From contig NZ_OMKW01000004.1 of the NCBI RefSeq assembly GCF_900302495.1, positions 496,001-560,000 of the forward strand: a DNA stretch of 64,000 nucleotides, read 5' to 3'. The translations under genes and the position numbers were made by a program. Below the pieces are notes generated by a model. That model saw only the letters and a list, made by a program, of their open reading frames with translations. It was not told the origin of the DNA and did no database searches. Within the stretch, counting starts at the first letter, position 1, and every line of letters begins with the position of its first letter. Positions 44,604 through 52,391 of the stretch are shown here, one piece after another. This stretch comes from Pontivivens insulae. Its GTDB lineage: Bacteria > Pseudomonadota > Alphaproteobacteria > Rhodobacterales > Rhodobacteraceae.

Positions 44604-46034
44604 ATGACGACAGCCACCAATGAGCCAAGCTTTCGCGAATCCGTAGATATGATGTTCAACAGGGCTGTGGCCCTGATGGATTTGCCGCCGGGCCTTGTGG
44701 AGAAGATCAGGGTTTGTAACGCGACCTATACTGTGCGCTTCGGCGTGCGCATGCGGGGTGATATCCACACCTTCACAGGCTATCGCGCCGTGCATTCTGA
44801 ACATATGGAGCCGGTCAAAGGCGGCATCCGCTATGCGGGCAATGTGAACCAGAACGAGGTCGAGGCGCTGGCCGCCCTGATGACCTATAAATGCGCATTG
44901 GTCGAAACGCCTTTCGGCGGCTCCAAAGGTGGTCTGGCCATCGATCCTCGCGATTATAACGAGGAAGAGCTGGAGCGGATCACCCGCCGCTTCGCCTATG
45001 AACTGATCAAGCGTGACCTGATCCATCCGTCACAAAACGTGCCTGCCCCAGACATGGGCACTGGCGCGCGCGAGATGGCGTGGATCGCCGATCAATACAA
45101 GCGAATGAACACCACAGACATCAATGCGCGGGCCTGTGTCACGGGCAAACCGCTCAACGGTGGCGGTATCGCGGGGCGTGTCGAGGCGACGGGGCGCGGC
45201 GTTCAATATGCGCTCAAAGAGTTCTTCCGCTATAAAGAGGATGTCGCGAAGGCCGGTCTTTCGGGCAAGCTCGATGGCAAACGCGTCGTGGTGCAGGGCC
45301 TTGGCAATGTGGGCTATCACGCCGCCAAGTTCCTGTCTGAGGAAGATGGCTCCATCGTGACCTGCATCATCGAACGTGATGGGGCGATCATGAACGCGCA
45401 GGGCCTGAATGTAGAGGATGTCTCTGCGCATATCCGCGCCAATGGCGGCGTGAAGGGTTTCCCAGGCGCTGATTATGTCGAGGACGGCGCGAAGGGGCTG
45501 GAAGAGGAATGCGACATCCTGATCCCAGCCGCGCTCGAAGGCGTGATCAACATGGAGAACGCAGCGCGCATCAAGGCACCGCTGATCATCGAAGCCGCGA
45601 ACGGTCCTGTGACTGCGGGTGCGGACGAAGTTCTGCGTGCCAAGGGCTGTGTGATCATTCCCGATATGTACGCGAATGCGGGCGGCGTGACCGTCTCTTA
45701 TTTCGAGTGGGTAAAGAACCTGTCCCACATCCGGTTCGGCCGTATGGAGCGGCGTCAGGAAGAGGCGCGGCACGAGCTGCTGGTTGATGAGCTTGAAAAG
45801 ATGTCAGCGCAGGGATCGAACATCACCCTCTCTGACACGTTCAAAAAGAAGTACCTGCATGGTGCAGGGGAGTTGGAGCTGGTCCGCTCTGGCCTCGATG
45901 ACACGATGCGTGAAGCCTACCAGTCTATGCAGGCCATTTGGCATGAGCGCGATGACGTGAATGACCTGCGCACTGCCGCCTATCTCGTATCTATCGGCCG
46001 TGTGGCATCCAGCTATGTAAGCATGGGCCTCTAA
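44604..46034 (+). CDS. Glu/Leu/Phe/Val-type dehydrogenase (probable glutamate dehydrogenase)
   Basis: This 476-residue NAD(P)-dependent amino-acid dehydrogenase interconverts glutamate and 2-oxoglutarate plus ammonia. It has VKGGIRYA, PFGGSKGGLAIDP containing the catalytic Lys, and a Rossmann domain with VVQGLGNVGYHAA. Substrate (Glu versus Leu/Val) is inferred mainly from length and the VKGGIRY/GGSKGG context. ATG 44604 is preferred over the in-frame ATG at 44586, because GGAGG (44588-44592) lies between them at the right distance. A terminator follows. Confidence 0.9.
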   Translation: MTTATNEPSFRESVDMMFNRAVALMDLPPGLVEKIRVCNATYTVRFGVRMRGDIHTFTGYRAVHSEHMEPVKGGIRYAGNVNQNEVEALAALMTYKCALVETPFGGSKGGLAIDPRDYNEEELERITRRFAYELIKRDLIHPSQNVPAPDMGTGAREMAWIADQYKRMNTTDINARACVTGKPLNGGGIAGRVEATGRGVQYALKEFFRYKEDVAKAGLSGKLDGKRVVVQGLGNVGYHAAKFLSEEDGSIVTCIIERDGAIMNAQGLNVEDVSAHIRANGGVKGFPGADYVEDGAKGLEEECDILIPAALEGVINMENAARIKAPLIIEAANGPVTAGADEVLRAKGCVIIPDMYANAGGVTVSYFEWVKNLSHIRFGRMERRQEEARHELLVDELEKMSAQGSNITLSDTFKKKYLHGAGELELVRSGLDDTMREAYQSMQAIWHERDDVNDLRTAAYLVSIGRVASSYVSMGL

Positions 46035-46041
46035 ATAGTAT

Positions 46042-46066
46042 CGGGGGGCGGTTTGCCCCCCGTTTT
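46042..46066 (+). terminator. Intrinsic terminator after the glutamate dehydrogenase gene
   Basis: CGGGGGGC / GCCCCCCG (46042-46049 with 46055-46062), loop GGTTT, is followed by TTTT. It begins 8 nt after the stop. Confidence 0.88.
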
Positions 46067-46087
46067 CACGTCTCCCGAAGCGCCAGT

Positions 46088-46567
46088 TCAGGCGGCTTCG
46101 TCGCGAATGGCGATCATCGTCTGAATTGCATCCGCCATGTTTTTCGCGGTCTGTGCGTGTGCAGCGCCACCGACACCCAAACGGCGGCCCGACCGCCACC
46201 AAAGCCCGGGCACCGACTCGCGCTTCGCCCTCTCGTTCAGCACAAGCAGGAAGCCATTTGACGGCTTGAACGCGAAGAGCCCCCGCTCGATCCGCACGAC
46301 ATCTTCAAAACGGGCAAGGTCACGGCCAGATTCATCGGTGAGCCGGTCCTCATACATCAGGATAGCCCGGCTGGCAGCCGCATACATTCCCCACGCCTGC
46401 CGTCCTGCAACGACCAGAACAACGACGAGCAGCAGAATAGCCCATGGGGATTGCGGCGGCTGAAGTGCCAGAACCGCAGCAGCCATTGCCGCCAACCCAC
46501 CTGTCATTGCCAGCCCGAACCAGCGTCGTGCGGGGGACAAGGTGAGCGTCAACATGGGATCAGACAT
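46088..46567 (-). CDS. Two-helix membrane protein of unknown function, 159 aa
   Basis: Two hydrophobic helices (about 17-35 and 42-62) are followed by a C-terminal cytosolic region (AILMYEDRLTDESGRDLARFEDVVRIERG) that resembles a small bacterial PH-like module, though I cannot prove it. ATG 46567 is chosen because TCAGGAGGC lies just upstream. A longer in-frame start at 46618 would overlay that site. It is transcribed alone, divergent from the lipoprotein gene. Confidence 0.7.
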   Translation of the reverse strand: MSDPMLTLTLSPARRWFGLAMTGGLAAMAAAVLALQPPQSPWAILLLVVVLVVAGRQAWGMYAAASRAILMYEDRLTDESGRDLARFEDVVRIERGLFAFKPSNGFLLVLNERAKRESVPGLWWRSGRRLGVGGAAHAQTAKNMADAIQTMIAIRDEAA

Positions 46568-46698
46568 CGCGGCCTCCTGACTTGACCATTGCATATGTCG
46601 GCCCGCCCGCCGGGTCACCTGCTTTTTTGCTCAGGGAGGCCATGGCGTGTATGCCAAAATTATCGTAAAACAATAATCGAATCGAAATGGAGATTATC

Positions 46699-47280
46699 AT
46701 GCGCATCGCTTTCGCCGCGGCCCTATTGACCTGCCTGACAGGCTGCGCGGGCTTAACACCACAAGGCCTGTTGCAGGCTATGCGGTTCGATCCTTTGACA
46801 ACTGATCCCACTGTTATCGAAGTGGCTGCGGCTTTGGATGAGGCGGTTGAACTGTCGGCGGATGGTCTGCAAATCGCAATCTCCTTCAACGCTGACGAAG
46901 ATGGCGCGCTTCTGGTGTCCGAAGTGGTGGCATTAGAGGTTACCGAAACCCTCTCACTGCCCGGCGATATCCGTGCCGCGGAGGATCAACGGCTGTGGCG
47001 CGCACGTTTCCCGGACGAGGGCGCGGCACGCTTTTCCGCCGCTCAGGCAGCCATTCTGGAACTGCGTGAGGCTGACGTGCAGGGAACGGGGTCACTCTCA
47101 ATCACCGTCGGCCAAGGATGTACCGGGGACCGGGTGCCCGACACTCTGTCATTTCGCAGCTGGCTCAGGATGGACGCCGGGGGCGCATTCATTCCCTTCT
47201 CGCGCAGCGATGATCTGTTCGCTCTGATGGACGAGGCTGAAGCAGAGGCATTGCGCAGGCAGCTCACTGCCAGCTGCTAG
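46699..47280 (+). CDS. Hypothetical lipoprotein, 193 aa
   Basis: MRIAFAAALLTCLTGC is a lipoprotein signal with lipobox LTGC (Cys16). The mature part is acidic with no domain I recognise. It has a second Cys in GQGCTGDRV and a Cys at the very end (TASC), which might pair. ATG 46699 is chosen because GGAG (46689-46692) lies 6 nt before it. An ATG at 46687 would overlap that site. It converges with the enolase-family gene, whose stop is 3 nt away. Confidence 0.72.
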   Translation: MRIAFAAALLTCLTGCAGLTPQGLLQAMRFDPLTTDPTVIEVAAALDEAVELSADGLQIAISFNADEDGALLVSEVVALEVTETLSLPGDIRAAEDQRLWRARFPDEGAARFSAAQAAILELREADVQGTGSLSITVGQGCTGDRVPDTLSFRSWLRMDAGGAFIPFSRSDDLFALMDEAEAEALRRQLTASC

Positions 47281-47283
47281 AGC

Positions 47284-48504
47284 TCACCCTCCAGCAAATC
47301 GTTCCTCACCATCATAGCGCAGCGGCCGGTCCTGCATCTCCAAATGCAACCGGTCGCCCTTATAGGGATGCGCCTTTAAGACGTCCTCGTTGATGTCGAT
47401 ACCCATGCCCGGTCCGCTGGGCGGAATGATATGTCCTCGCTCAACCCGGATGGGCTCAACCAGCAGATCGGCCTGGAATCCCAGTCCTTCTCCGATGGTC
47501 TCGGCGATCAGGAAGTTGGGGCAGGACAGCGCAAGCTGGATATTTGCAGCCCACTCGACCGGTCCTGCATAAAGGTGGGGCGCCAGTTGCGCGCCGAAGC
47601 CCTCGGCCATGGCCGCAATTTTCTTGGCTTCCCATAGACCGCCTACCCGGCCAAGGGCGGGCTGCAAGATGGAGGCCGCACCACTTCGCAGGACATGCGC
47701 GAATTCGTATTTGGTTGTCAGACGCTCACCTGTCGCGATCGGAACGCGCACGGCCTGCGCGACCTTGGCCAGATCACCGCTCATATCTGGCGGACAAGGC
47801 TCCTCAAACCAAAGCGGGTCATAAGCCTCCAGTCGACGCCCCATACGGATCGCCGCGTCCGGTGTGAACTGCCCATGTGTTCCGAACAGCAAATCCGCTC
47901 GCGCTCCGACGGCTTTGCGGATTTCCCGACAGAACGCCTCTGACCGGTCCAAATCGTATTGCGAGGGCTGATGTCCACCCATGATGGTGTAGGGGCCGGC
48001 AGGGTCGAATTTCAGCGCGGTAAAACCCCGCTCGATCCACTCGGACGCGGCTTGCGCAGACCGTTGTGGGGAGTTGTAGAAGCCAGCGGGGTCTTCACCC
48101 TCCATCGGATAGAGGTACGTGTAGGCGCGAACCCGCTCCTGCACCCGACCGCCCAGCAAGGCGTGAACCGGCTGGTTCAGCGCTTTCCCGCGAATATCCC
48201 AGCATGCCATTTCAAGTCCAGAGAAGGCCCCCATCACCGTGGGGTCAGGGCGTTGAGTGAACCCGGACGAATGCACCCGGCGGAACATCTTTTCTATCTC
48301 AGCGGGATCGCATCCGCGCATATGGCGATTGAAGACGTCCTCAATGACCGCGTGCATGGCTGTCGGCCCGACTGCCGCGGCATAACATTCGCCCCAACCG
48401 TGCAATCCGGTGTCGGTATGGACTTTCACCAGTAAGAAATACCGCCCGCCATAGCCCGGCGGCGGGTTTCCAACTGTGAAGATCTCAACGGCGTCTAGCT
48501 TCAT
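47284..48504 (-). CDS. Enolase-superfamily (mandelate racemase / galactonate dehydratase-like) protein
   Basis: This 406-residue protein has an N-terminal capping domain and a barrel domain of the mandelate racemase/muconate lactonising group. Lys165 (ALKFDP), metal ligands Glu234 (WFEEP) and Glu260 (TGERL), and His310 (APHLY) are present. The first metal-binding residue, normally the Asp of DxHG, is Gly208 here (FGTHG). The likely role is a sugar-acid dehydratase, but the substrate is not deducible. ATG 48504 is chosen. A far upstream start would overlap the pirin gene by over 100 nt. Confidence 0.82.
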   Translation of the reverse strand: MKLDAVEIFTVGNPPPGYGGRYFLLVKVHTDTGLHGWGECYAAAVGPTAMHAVIEDVFNRHMRGCDPAEIEKMFRRVHSSGFTQRPDPTVMGAFSGLEMACWDIRGKALNQPVHALLGGRVQERVRAYTYLYPMEGEDPAGFYNSPQRSAQAASEWIERGFTALKFDPAGPYTIMGGHQPSQYDLDRSEAFCREIRKAVGARADLLFGTHGQFTPDAAIRMGRRLEAYDPLWFEEPCPPDMSGDLAKVAQAVRVPIATGERLTTKYEFAHVLRSGAASILQPALGRVGGLWEAKKIAAMAEGFGAQLAPHLYAGPVEWAANIQLALSCPNFLIAETIGEGLGFQADLLVEPIRVERGHIIPPSGPGMGIDINEDVLKAHPYKGDRLHLEMQDRPLRYDGEERFAGG

Positions 48505-48511
48505 CCGGGCT

Positions 48512-48576
48512 TGCTTTCGAATGGGTGTTCTTGTCAAAAAGCTGACATTCTTCAGTGACTGTGCTTTCGAACACCC
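48512..48576. promoter_or_regulatory. Direct and inverted repeats before the enolase-family gene
   Basis: TGCTTTCGAA occurs twice, 50 bp apart (48512-48521 and 48562-48571). GGGTGTTC / GAACACCC (48523-48530 with 48569-48576) is a perfect long-range inverted repeat, and TGTCA / TGACA (48532-48536 with 48543-48547) is nested inside. A 12-bp palindrome GGTGCCGGCACC lies further up at 48633-48644. All are just upstream of the start at 48504 on the minus strand and suggest one or two operators. The regulator is not adjacent. Confidence 0.45.
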
Positions 48577-48694
48577 TTCGCACACAAGGCTAAACTGCGC
48601 GCGGTTTTGCGACGTCTGGCCAAACAAAAGAGGGTGCCGGCACCTGCCGCCTGATAGATCCGGACAAAGGTTATCGTGCTGATCAATCGAGGGT

Positions 48695-48718
48695 GGCCCC
48701 CGGTATTTGCCGGAGGCC
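48695..48718 (-). terminator. GC hairpin after the pirin gene
   Basis: GGCCCCCGG / CCGGAGGCC with one mismatch, loop TATTTG, lies about 10 nt beyond the pirin stop on the minus strand. No T-run follows, so termination efficiency is uncertain. It may instead be an intergenic repeat unit. Confidence 0.45.
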
Positions 48719-48727
48719 GTCTTCACA

Positions 48728-49660
48728 TCAGGGCAGGGGGATGTGTTCCTGATCGTCGCCCGGTGGCAACTGGAATCGGCCGTGCCGCCAGTCGCCTGCG
48801 CGCCAGGCCTCTTTCGCGGCGTCGATCTTGTCTTGCGACGACGCAACGAAGTTCCACCAGATGTAACGCGGGCCGTTCAGCGTTTCGCCACCCAGCAGCA
48901 TCAGGCGGCTATCGTGCTCCGCTGTGACAGTGATCGCGTCTCCGGGGCGGAAGACCATCATCCGGCCAGCCTCGTAAGTTTCGCCTGCAATCGTCACGGC
49001 ACCGGATACGACATAGATCCCGCGATCTTCGTGATCGTCGGGCAAAGGCAGTTTTGCCCCGGCTGTTAGATGGGCATCGGCGTAGAACATTTCCGAGAAC
49101 ACATCGACCGGGGCGCGTTCTCCATACAGGTTGCCAAGGATCAGACGAACCTGCTTCCCCTCACCTTCCAAAAGCGGAAGCTCGCGCTTGGGCACATGTT
49201 GAAAGCCGGGTGCCCGCTCCTCTTCGTTCTCAGGCAGGGCAACCCAGGTTTGAATGCCAAACAGGCTCGAACCGTCCTTGTCACGCTCGCGCTGCGGTGT
49301 GCGCTCGGAGTGCGTGATACCGTTGCCAGCAATCATCCAGTTTACCGCGCCGGGTTCGATATCGAGCGATGAGCCAACGCTGTCGCGATGATGGATCGCA
49401 CCTTGATAAAGGTACGTAACGGTCGCCAAACCAATATGCGGGTGTGGCCGCACATCGATGCCCTTGTCGGTCAGAAATTCAGCAGGTCCCATTTGATCAA
49501 AGAAGATGAATGGCCCGACCATCTGGCGTTTTGGCGCGGGCAGTGCGCGGCGTACTTCGAAGCCCCCCAGATCACGGGCACGGGGGACGATCAATGTGTC
49601 GATCAGGTCAATCTCGTCGCCCATTGGGCAAGAGGGATCGAGGGCAGGGTTCCAACTCAT
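48728..49660 (-). CDS. Pirin family protein
   Basis: This 310-residue bicupin binds a metal with His73, His75, His117 and Glu119 (RPHPHIGLAT ... GITHSE). Bacterial pirins include quercetin 2,3-dioxygenases and metabolic regulators. The length and the C-terminal cupin (GRMMVFRPGDAITV, PRYIWWNFVASSQDKI) are typical. It is followed by an unrelated enolase-family gene after 223 bp. Confidence 0.9.
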   Translation of the reverse strand: MSWNPALDPSCPMGDEIDLIDTLIVPRARDLGGFEVRRALPAPKRQMVGPFIFFDQMGPAEFLTDKGIDVRPHPHIGLATVTYLYQGAIHHRDSVGSSLDIEPGAVNWMIAGNGITHSERTPQRERDKDGSSLFGIQTWVALPENEEERAPGFQHVPKRELPLLEGEGKQVRLILGNLYGERAPVDVFSEMFYADAHLTAGAKLPLPDDHEDRGIYVVSGAVTIAGETYEAGRMMVFRPGDAITVTAEHDSRLMLLGGETLNGPRYIWWNFVASSQDKIDAAKEAWRAGDWRHGRFQLPPGDDQEHIPLP

Positions 49661-49754
49661 GGCACTCTCCTATATTTTCCTGATGCATAACTATCTCGTA
49701 TCTATCGTGAGATAAGGTACATTTTTGGAAACAAAATGTGCCAACTGGGCCCGA

Positions 49755-50420
49755 TTAGCGAAGCCACCTCTCAAATTCAGCCTCTCCAACACCGGCAAAT
49801 CGCATGATGCGGCTGTCAGGCTCTCGCCGCATCCATCCAAGTGTTATCATCCGCTCCAACAAGGCCGCACCAAGGGCACCAGCGATGTGGTCGCGACGCT
49901 CCGACCAATCGAGGCAAGGCCGCACAAAAGGGCGCCTGAGCGCATGCAGCGCTGGCAGATCAATCCCGAACTTGCTGAGTGCGGCGTTCCCTTCGACAGA
50001 CGGAACCATGAATGAATCAAGCCAGCCCTTGGCCTGCATCCGTTCGGCCATACGCACAGCCATTGGCCCGGCCAAGTGATCATAGCACACGCGCATCGCC
50101 CGCATGTCTGCGTTCCGCGGGCCAGTTCGTATGTGCTTCACCGGGCCAGAGAGCGCCATCAGGCGTTCGAGGATGTCCGCGACCTCGGCGCTTGCCAGCC
50201 GGAAATAGCGATGCTTCCCCTGGCTCGCGCCCTCCAGCAATCCGCCGTCGCGCAGCTGCGCTAGATGGGTTGAGGCGGTTTGTCGGGTGATCCCCGCAAC
50301 TTCGGCAAGTTCGCCTGCGGTCAGCGCGCGGCCGTCCATCAGCGCGGCAAGCATCAGAGCGCGCGCAGGGTCACCGATCAATCTGGCCAAGTGGGCGATA
50401 TTGGGTCCGGTCATGTTCAT
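49755..50420 (-). CDS. ArsR-family winged-helix regulator
   Basis: This 221-residue protein has an N-terminal ArsR-type winged helix (about 6-85; ALTAGELAEVAGITRQTASTHLAQL) and an unusually long C-terminal part of about 130 residues. No CxC metal-binding pair is visible in the helix region, so metal sensing is unlikely. ATG 50420 follows AAAAAGGC. It is divergent from the NIPSNAP/ABM pair, which it probably regulates. Confidence 0.85.
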   Translation of the reverse strand: MNMTGPNIAHLARLIGDPARALMLAALMDGRALTAGELAEVAGITRQTASTHLAQLRDGGLLEGASQGKHRYFRLASAEVADILERLMALSGPVKHIRTGPRNADMRAMRVCYDHLAGPMAVRMAERMQAKGWLDSFMVPSVEGNAALSKFGIDLPALHALRRPFVRPCLDWSERRDHIAGALGAALLERMITLGWMRREPDSRIMRFAGVGEAEFERWLR

Positions 50421-50423
50421 TTT

Positions 50424-50496
50424 GCCTTTTTGCCATCCAGGACGAACTCGACGGTTCGAGCGTGATCGAACCAACGCATATCGCCTTTTGCCATCC
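50424..50496. repeat. Direct and inverted repeats in the ArsR / NIPSNAP divergent promoter
   Basis: GCCTTTTTGCCATCC (50424-50438) recurs as GCCTTTTGCCATCC (50483-50496), 59 bp apart, i.e. near six helical turns. Between them lie GGTTCG / CGAACC (50453-50458 with 50467-50472) and CTCGA / TCGAG (50447-50451 with 50456-50460). They fill the 104-bp gap and are good candidates for the ArsR-family operator. Confidence 0.5.
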
Positions 50497-50524
50497 TGCG
50501 ATGTGACCCAAGCAGGAGACAAAC

Positions 50525-50836
50525 ATGCTGACATGCATCATTCGTTACGAGATCGAACCCTATCAACGTGCGGATTTCGATCAATATGCCCGCATTTGGG
50601 GCCAGGCGATCCCGGAATGCGGCGCAAATCTCATAGGCTATTTTTCACCGCGCGAAGGCACGACGACAACGGCCTACGGGATCTACTCAATTCGTGATCT
50701 CGCAAGCTACGAAGCCTATCGCGCCCGCCTTGCCGATCACCCGCTGGGGCGGCAGAATTACGATTTCGCGCAGCAACGCCGCTTTATCCGGCGGGAAGAT
50801 CGCGCATTTTATGTCAACGCATGTGAGGCCCCATGA
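50525..50836 (+). CDS. NIPSNAP family protein, 103 aa
   Basis: This small ferredoxin-like fold protein of the NIPSNAP family (MLTCIIRYEIEPYQ, ANLIGYFSPREGTTTTAYGIYS, WNEE-like positions diverged) probably binds or modifies a small molecule. It overlaps the ABM-domain gene by ATGA (50833-50836) and is the first gene of the unit divergent from the ArsR regulator. AGCAGGAGA precedes the ATG. Confidence 0.85.
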   Translation: MLTCIIRYEIEPYQRADFDQYARIWGQAIPECGANLIGYFSPREGTTTTAYGIYSIRDLASYEAYRARLADHPLGRQNYDFAQQRRFIRREDRAFYVNACEAP

Positions 50837-51177
50837 TCGCCGTCATTTTCGAAGTCTTTCCAAGAGAGGGAAAGCGAGACACATATCTCGATCACGCGGC
50901 GGGTATGCGCGATATGCTCGACGGTCTCGAGGGGTTCATCTCCGTCGAACGGTTCGAAAGCCTGACTCACCCCGGAAAATTGCTGTCGCTGAGCTTCTGG
51001 GAAGATGAGGCCGCCCTCGATCGCTGGCGCAACATGCCACGCCATCGCACCGCGCAAACCGCCGGACGCGGCGACTATTTCGCCGACTACCGCCTACGCA
51101 TCGCGGGTGTCATGCGCGACTACGGAATGGAGGAAAGGACAGAGGCTCCGGCGGACAGCCGCGCGGCCAACGGATAG
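50833..51177 (+). CDS. Antibiotic-biosynthesis-monooxygenase (ABM) domain protein, 114 aa
   Basis: A dimeric alpha/beta-barrel domain (ABM) is visible in VIFEVFPREGKRDTYLDHA, LEGFISVERFES and LSFWEDEAALDRWRN. Such proteins act as cofactor-free monooxygenases or as small-molecule-binding partners. The tail after residue 98 is disordered. It is translationally coupled to the NIPSNAP gene and converges with the agmatine-deiminase-like gene. Confidence 0.85.
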   Translation: MIAVIFEVFPREGKRDTYLDHAAGMRDMLDGLEGFISVERFESLTHPGKLLSLSFWEDEAALDRWRNMPRHRTAQTAGRGDYFADYRLRIAGVMRDYGMEERTEAPADSRAANG

Positions 51178-51198
51178 TCCACTCAGCAAAAGGCGCCG

Positions 51199-52269
51199 CT
51201 AGACGGCTGGCATCTGCTGGGTCGCGCAATGAATGCCACCGCCCAATTCGCCCAGCGGATCCACGTTGAGCGAGATGATCTCGCGACTGGGATAGTGTCG
51301 GGCCAATGCGTCCTGTGCGATCCGGTCGGTCTCCACGTCGCCAAACTGCGCCGCGATGACAGCGCCATTGCAAACATAGTAATTGGCATAGGACGCGACG
51401 AAATCGAAGGCGTCGATCCGACGAATGGTCGGTTCGGGGATCACTTCAACGTCCAGACCTGCCTCTACCAACCGGTCATGTGTATCGAGCGCGGCCAGAT
51501 GGAACGGATCGGTCATGTCGGGATCATCGGGAAGGTTGATCAGAACCCGGCCGGGCCCGGTGAACCGGGCAAGGCTGTCGATATGGTAGTCGGTAATATC
51601 CTCACCCCACACGCCGTCGGACCATATGATCCGATCAGCGCCATAAGCTTCGAGCAGTCGCTGCGCTACCTCGTCGCGGTCCATGGCGGGATTGCGGCTC
51701 TCGGTGAGCCATGAACTTTCATGCGCGATCAGAAGGCCATGCCCGTCCTGATCCACACCCCCCGCCTCACCGTGCAGCCCTGTAGGCAAGAGTGGCAGGC
51801 TGAAATGCTCTGCCACGCGGCGGGCAACCTGACTGTCATGGTGGTGCACCTGCTTGCGTCCCCACCCATTGAACTGAATCTGCACGACGGCCCGCTGCCC
51901 GGTCTCGTTGATCGCAACTATCGGGCCGGCATCCCTGCACCAAAGGTCCTCGGTCGGCACGTCGAGCAGGTCGACAGAGGCAGAGAGCATTCGCCGCGCC
52001 ATCGCATGATATTCCCGTGCGGCCAGCATCGTCACGGGCTCGAATTCCGAAATCGCATTGGCGACGTCGGCAATGGTCTGCTGGACCATCTGTAGAAATA
52101 TTTGGTCGCGGTAGACGGCAGGGCTGACCGGCCATTGCATGAAGGTGCGCTCATGCAGGGCTTCCTCTGCCGGGACACGAAAACCCGTTGCAGCCGTCGC
52201 GCGGCTAAGACCTGAGGCGGCCAAGACACCATAAGCCCCACTGGCCAAGACCGCTCTGCGCTTGATCAT
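51199..52269 (-). CDS. Agmatine-deiminase-like (PPAD family) protein with a Tat signal
   Basis: This 356-residue guanidine-modifying-superfamily enzyme would hydrolyse agmatine (or a related guanidine) to N-carbamoylputrescine and ammonia. The catalytic Cys348 lies in GGGIHCATQQ, and the conserved DLWCRDAGP and GEAGGVDQDG stretches carry substrate-binding acids. The N-terminus (KRRAVLASGAYG ... AATG) is a twin-arginine signal, so it is probably periplasmic. That differs from cytoplasmic AguA. It is transcribed alone. Confidence 0.88.
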   Translation of the reverse strand: MIKRRAVLASGAYGVLAASGLSRATAATGFRVPAEEALHERTFMQWPVSPAVYRDQIFLQMVQQTIADVANAISEFEPVTMLAAREYHAMARRMLSASVDLLDVPTEDLWCRDAGPIVAINETGQRAVVQIQFNGWGRKQVHHHDSQVARRVAEHFSLPLLPTGLHGEAGGVDQDGHGLLIAHESSWLTESRNPAMDRDEVAQRLLEAYGADRIIWSDGVWGEDITDYHIDSLARFTGPGRVLINLPDDPDMTDPFHLAALDTHDRLVEAGLDVEVIPEPTIRRIDAFDFVASYANYYVCNGAVIAAQFGDVETDRIAQDALARHYPSREIISLNVDPLGELGGGIHCATQQMPAV

Positions 52270-52350
52270 TTGGCTCTCTCCGCGCGGTATCCACTGGTTA
52301 ACTGGCTACAGTCATGGCCAGCGCGGGGGAAGAAAAAGCGTGTGGAGGCC

Positions 52351-52382
52351 TTCCCGCATGCATCCTTAGACGCATGCGGGAA
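52351..52382. terminator. Long hairpin downstream of the YghU-type GST gene
   Basis: TTCCCGCATGC / GCATGCGGGAA form perfect 11-bp arms around a 10-nt loop, 10 nt beyond the GST stop on the minus strand. No T-run follows on that strand, so it may act as a Rho-aided terminator or 3' stabiliser. The rest of the 122-bp gap (52270-52391) contains the agmatine-deiminase promoter region. Confidence 0.55.
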
Positions 52383-52391
52383 AGGGCAGGG

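Noticed and set aside
48505-48846. 114-residue N-terminal extension of the enolase-family protein
   Set aside because: It would overlap the pirin gene and consists of an Arg/Ser/Thr-rich, non-conserved stretch across an intergenic region full of repeats.
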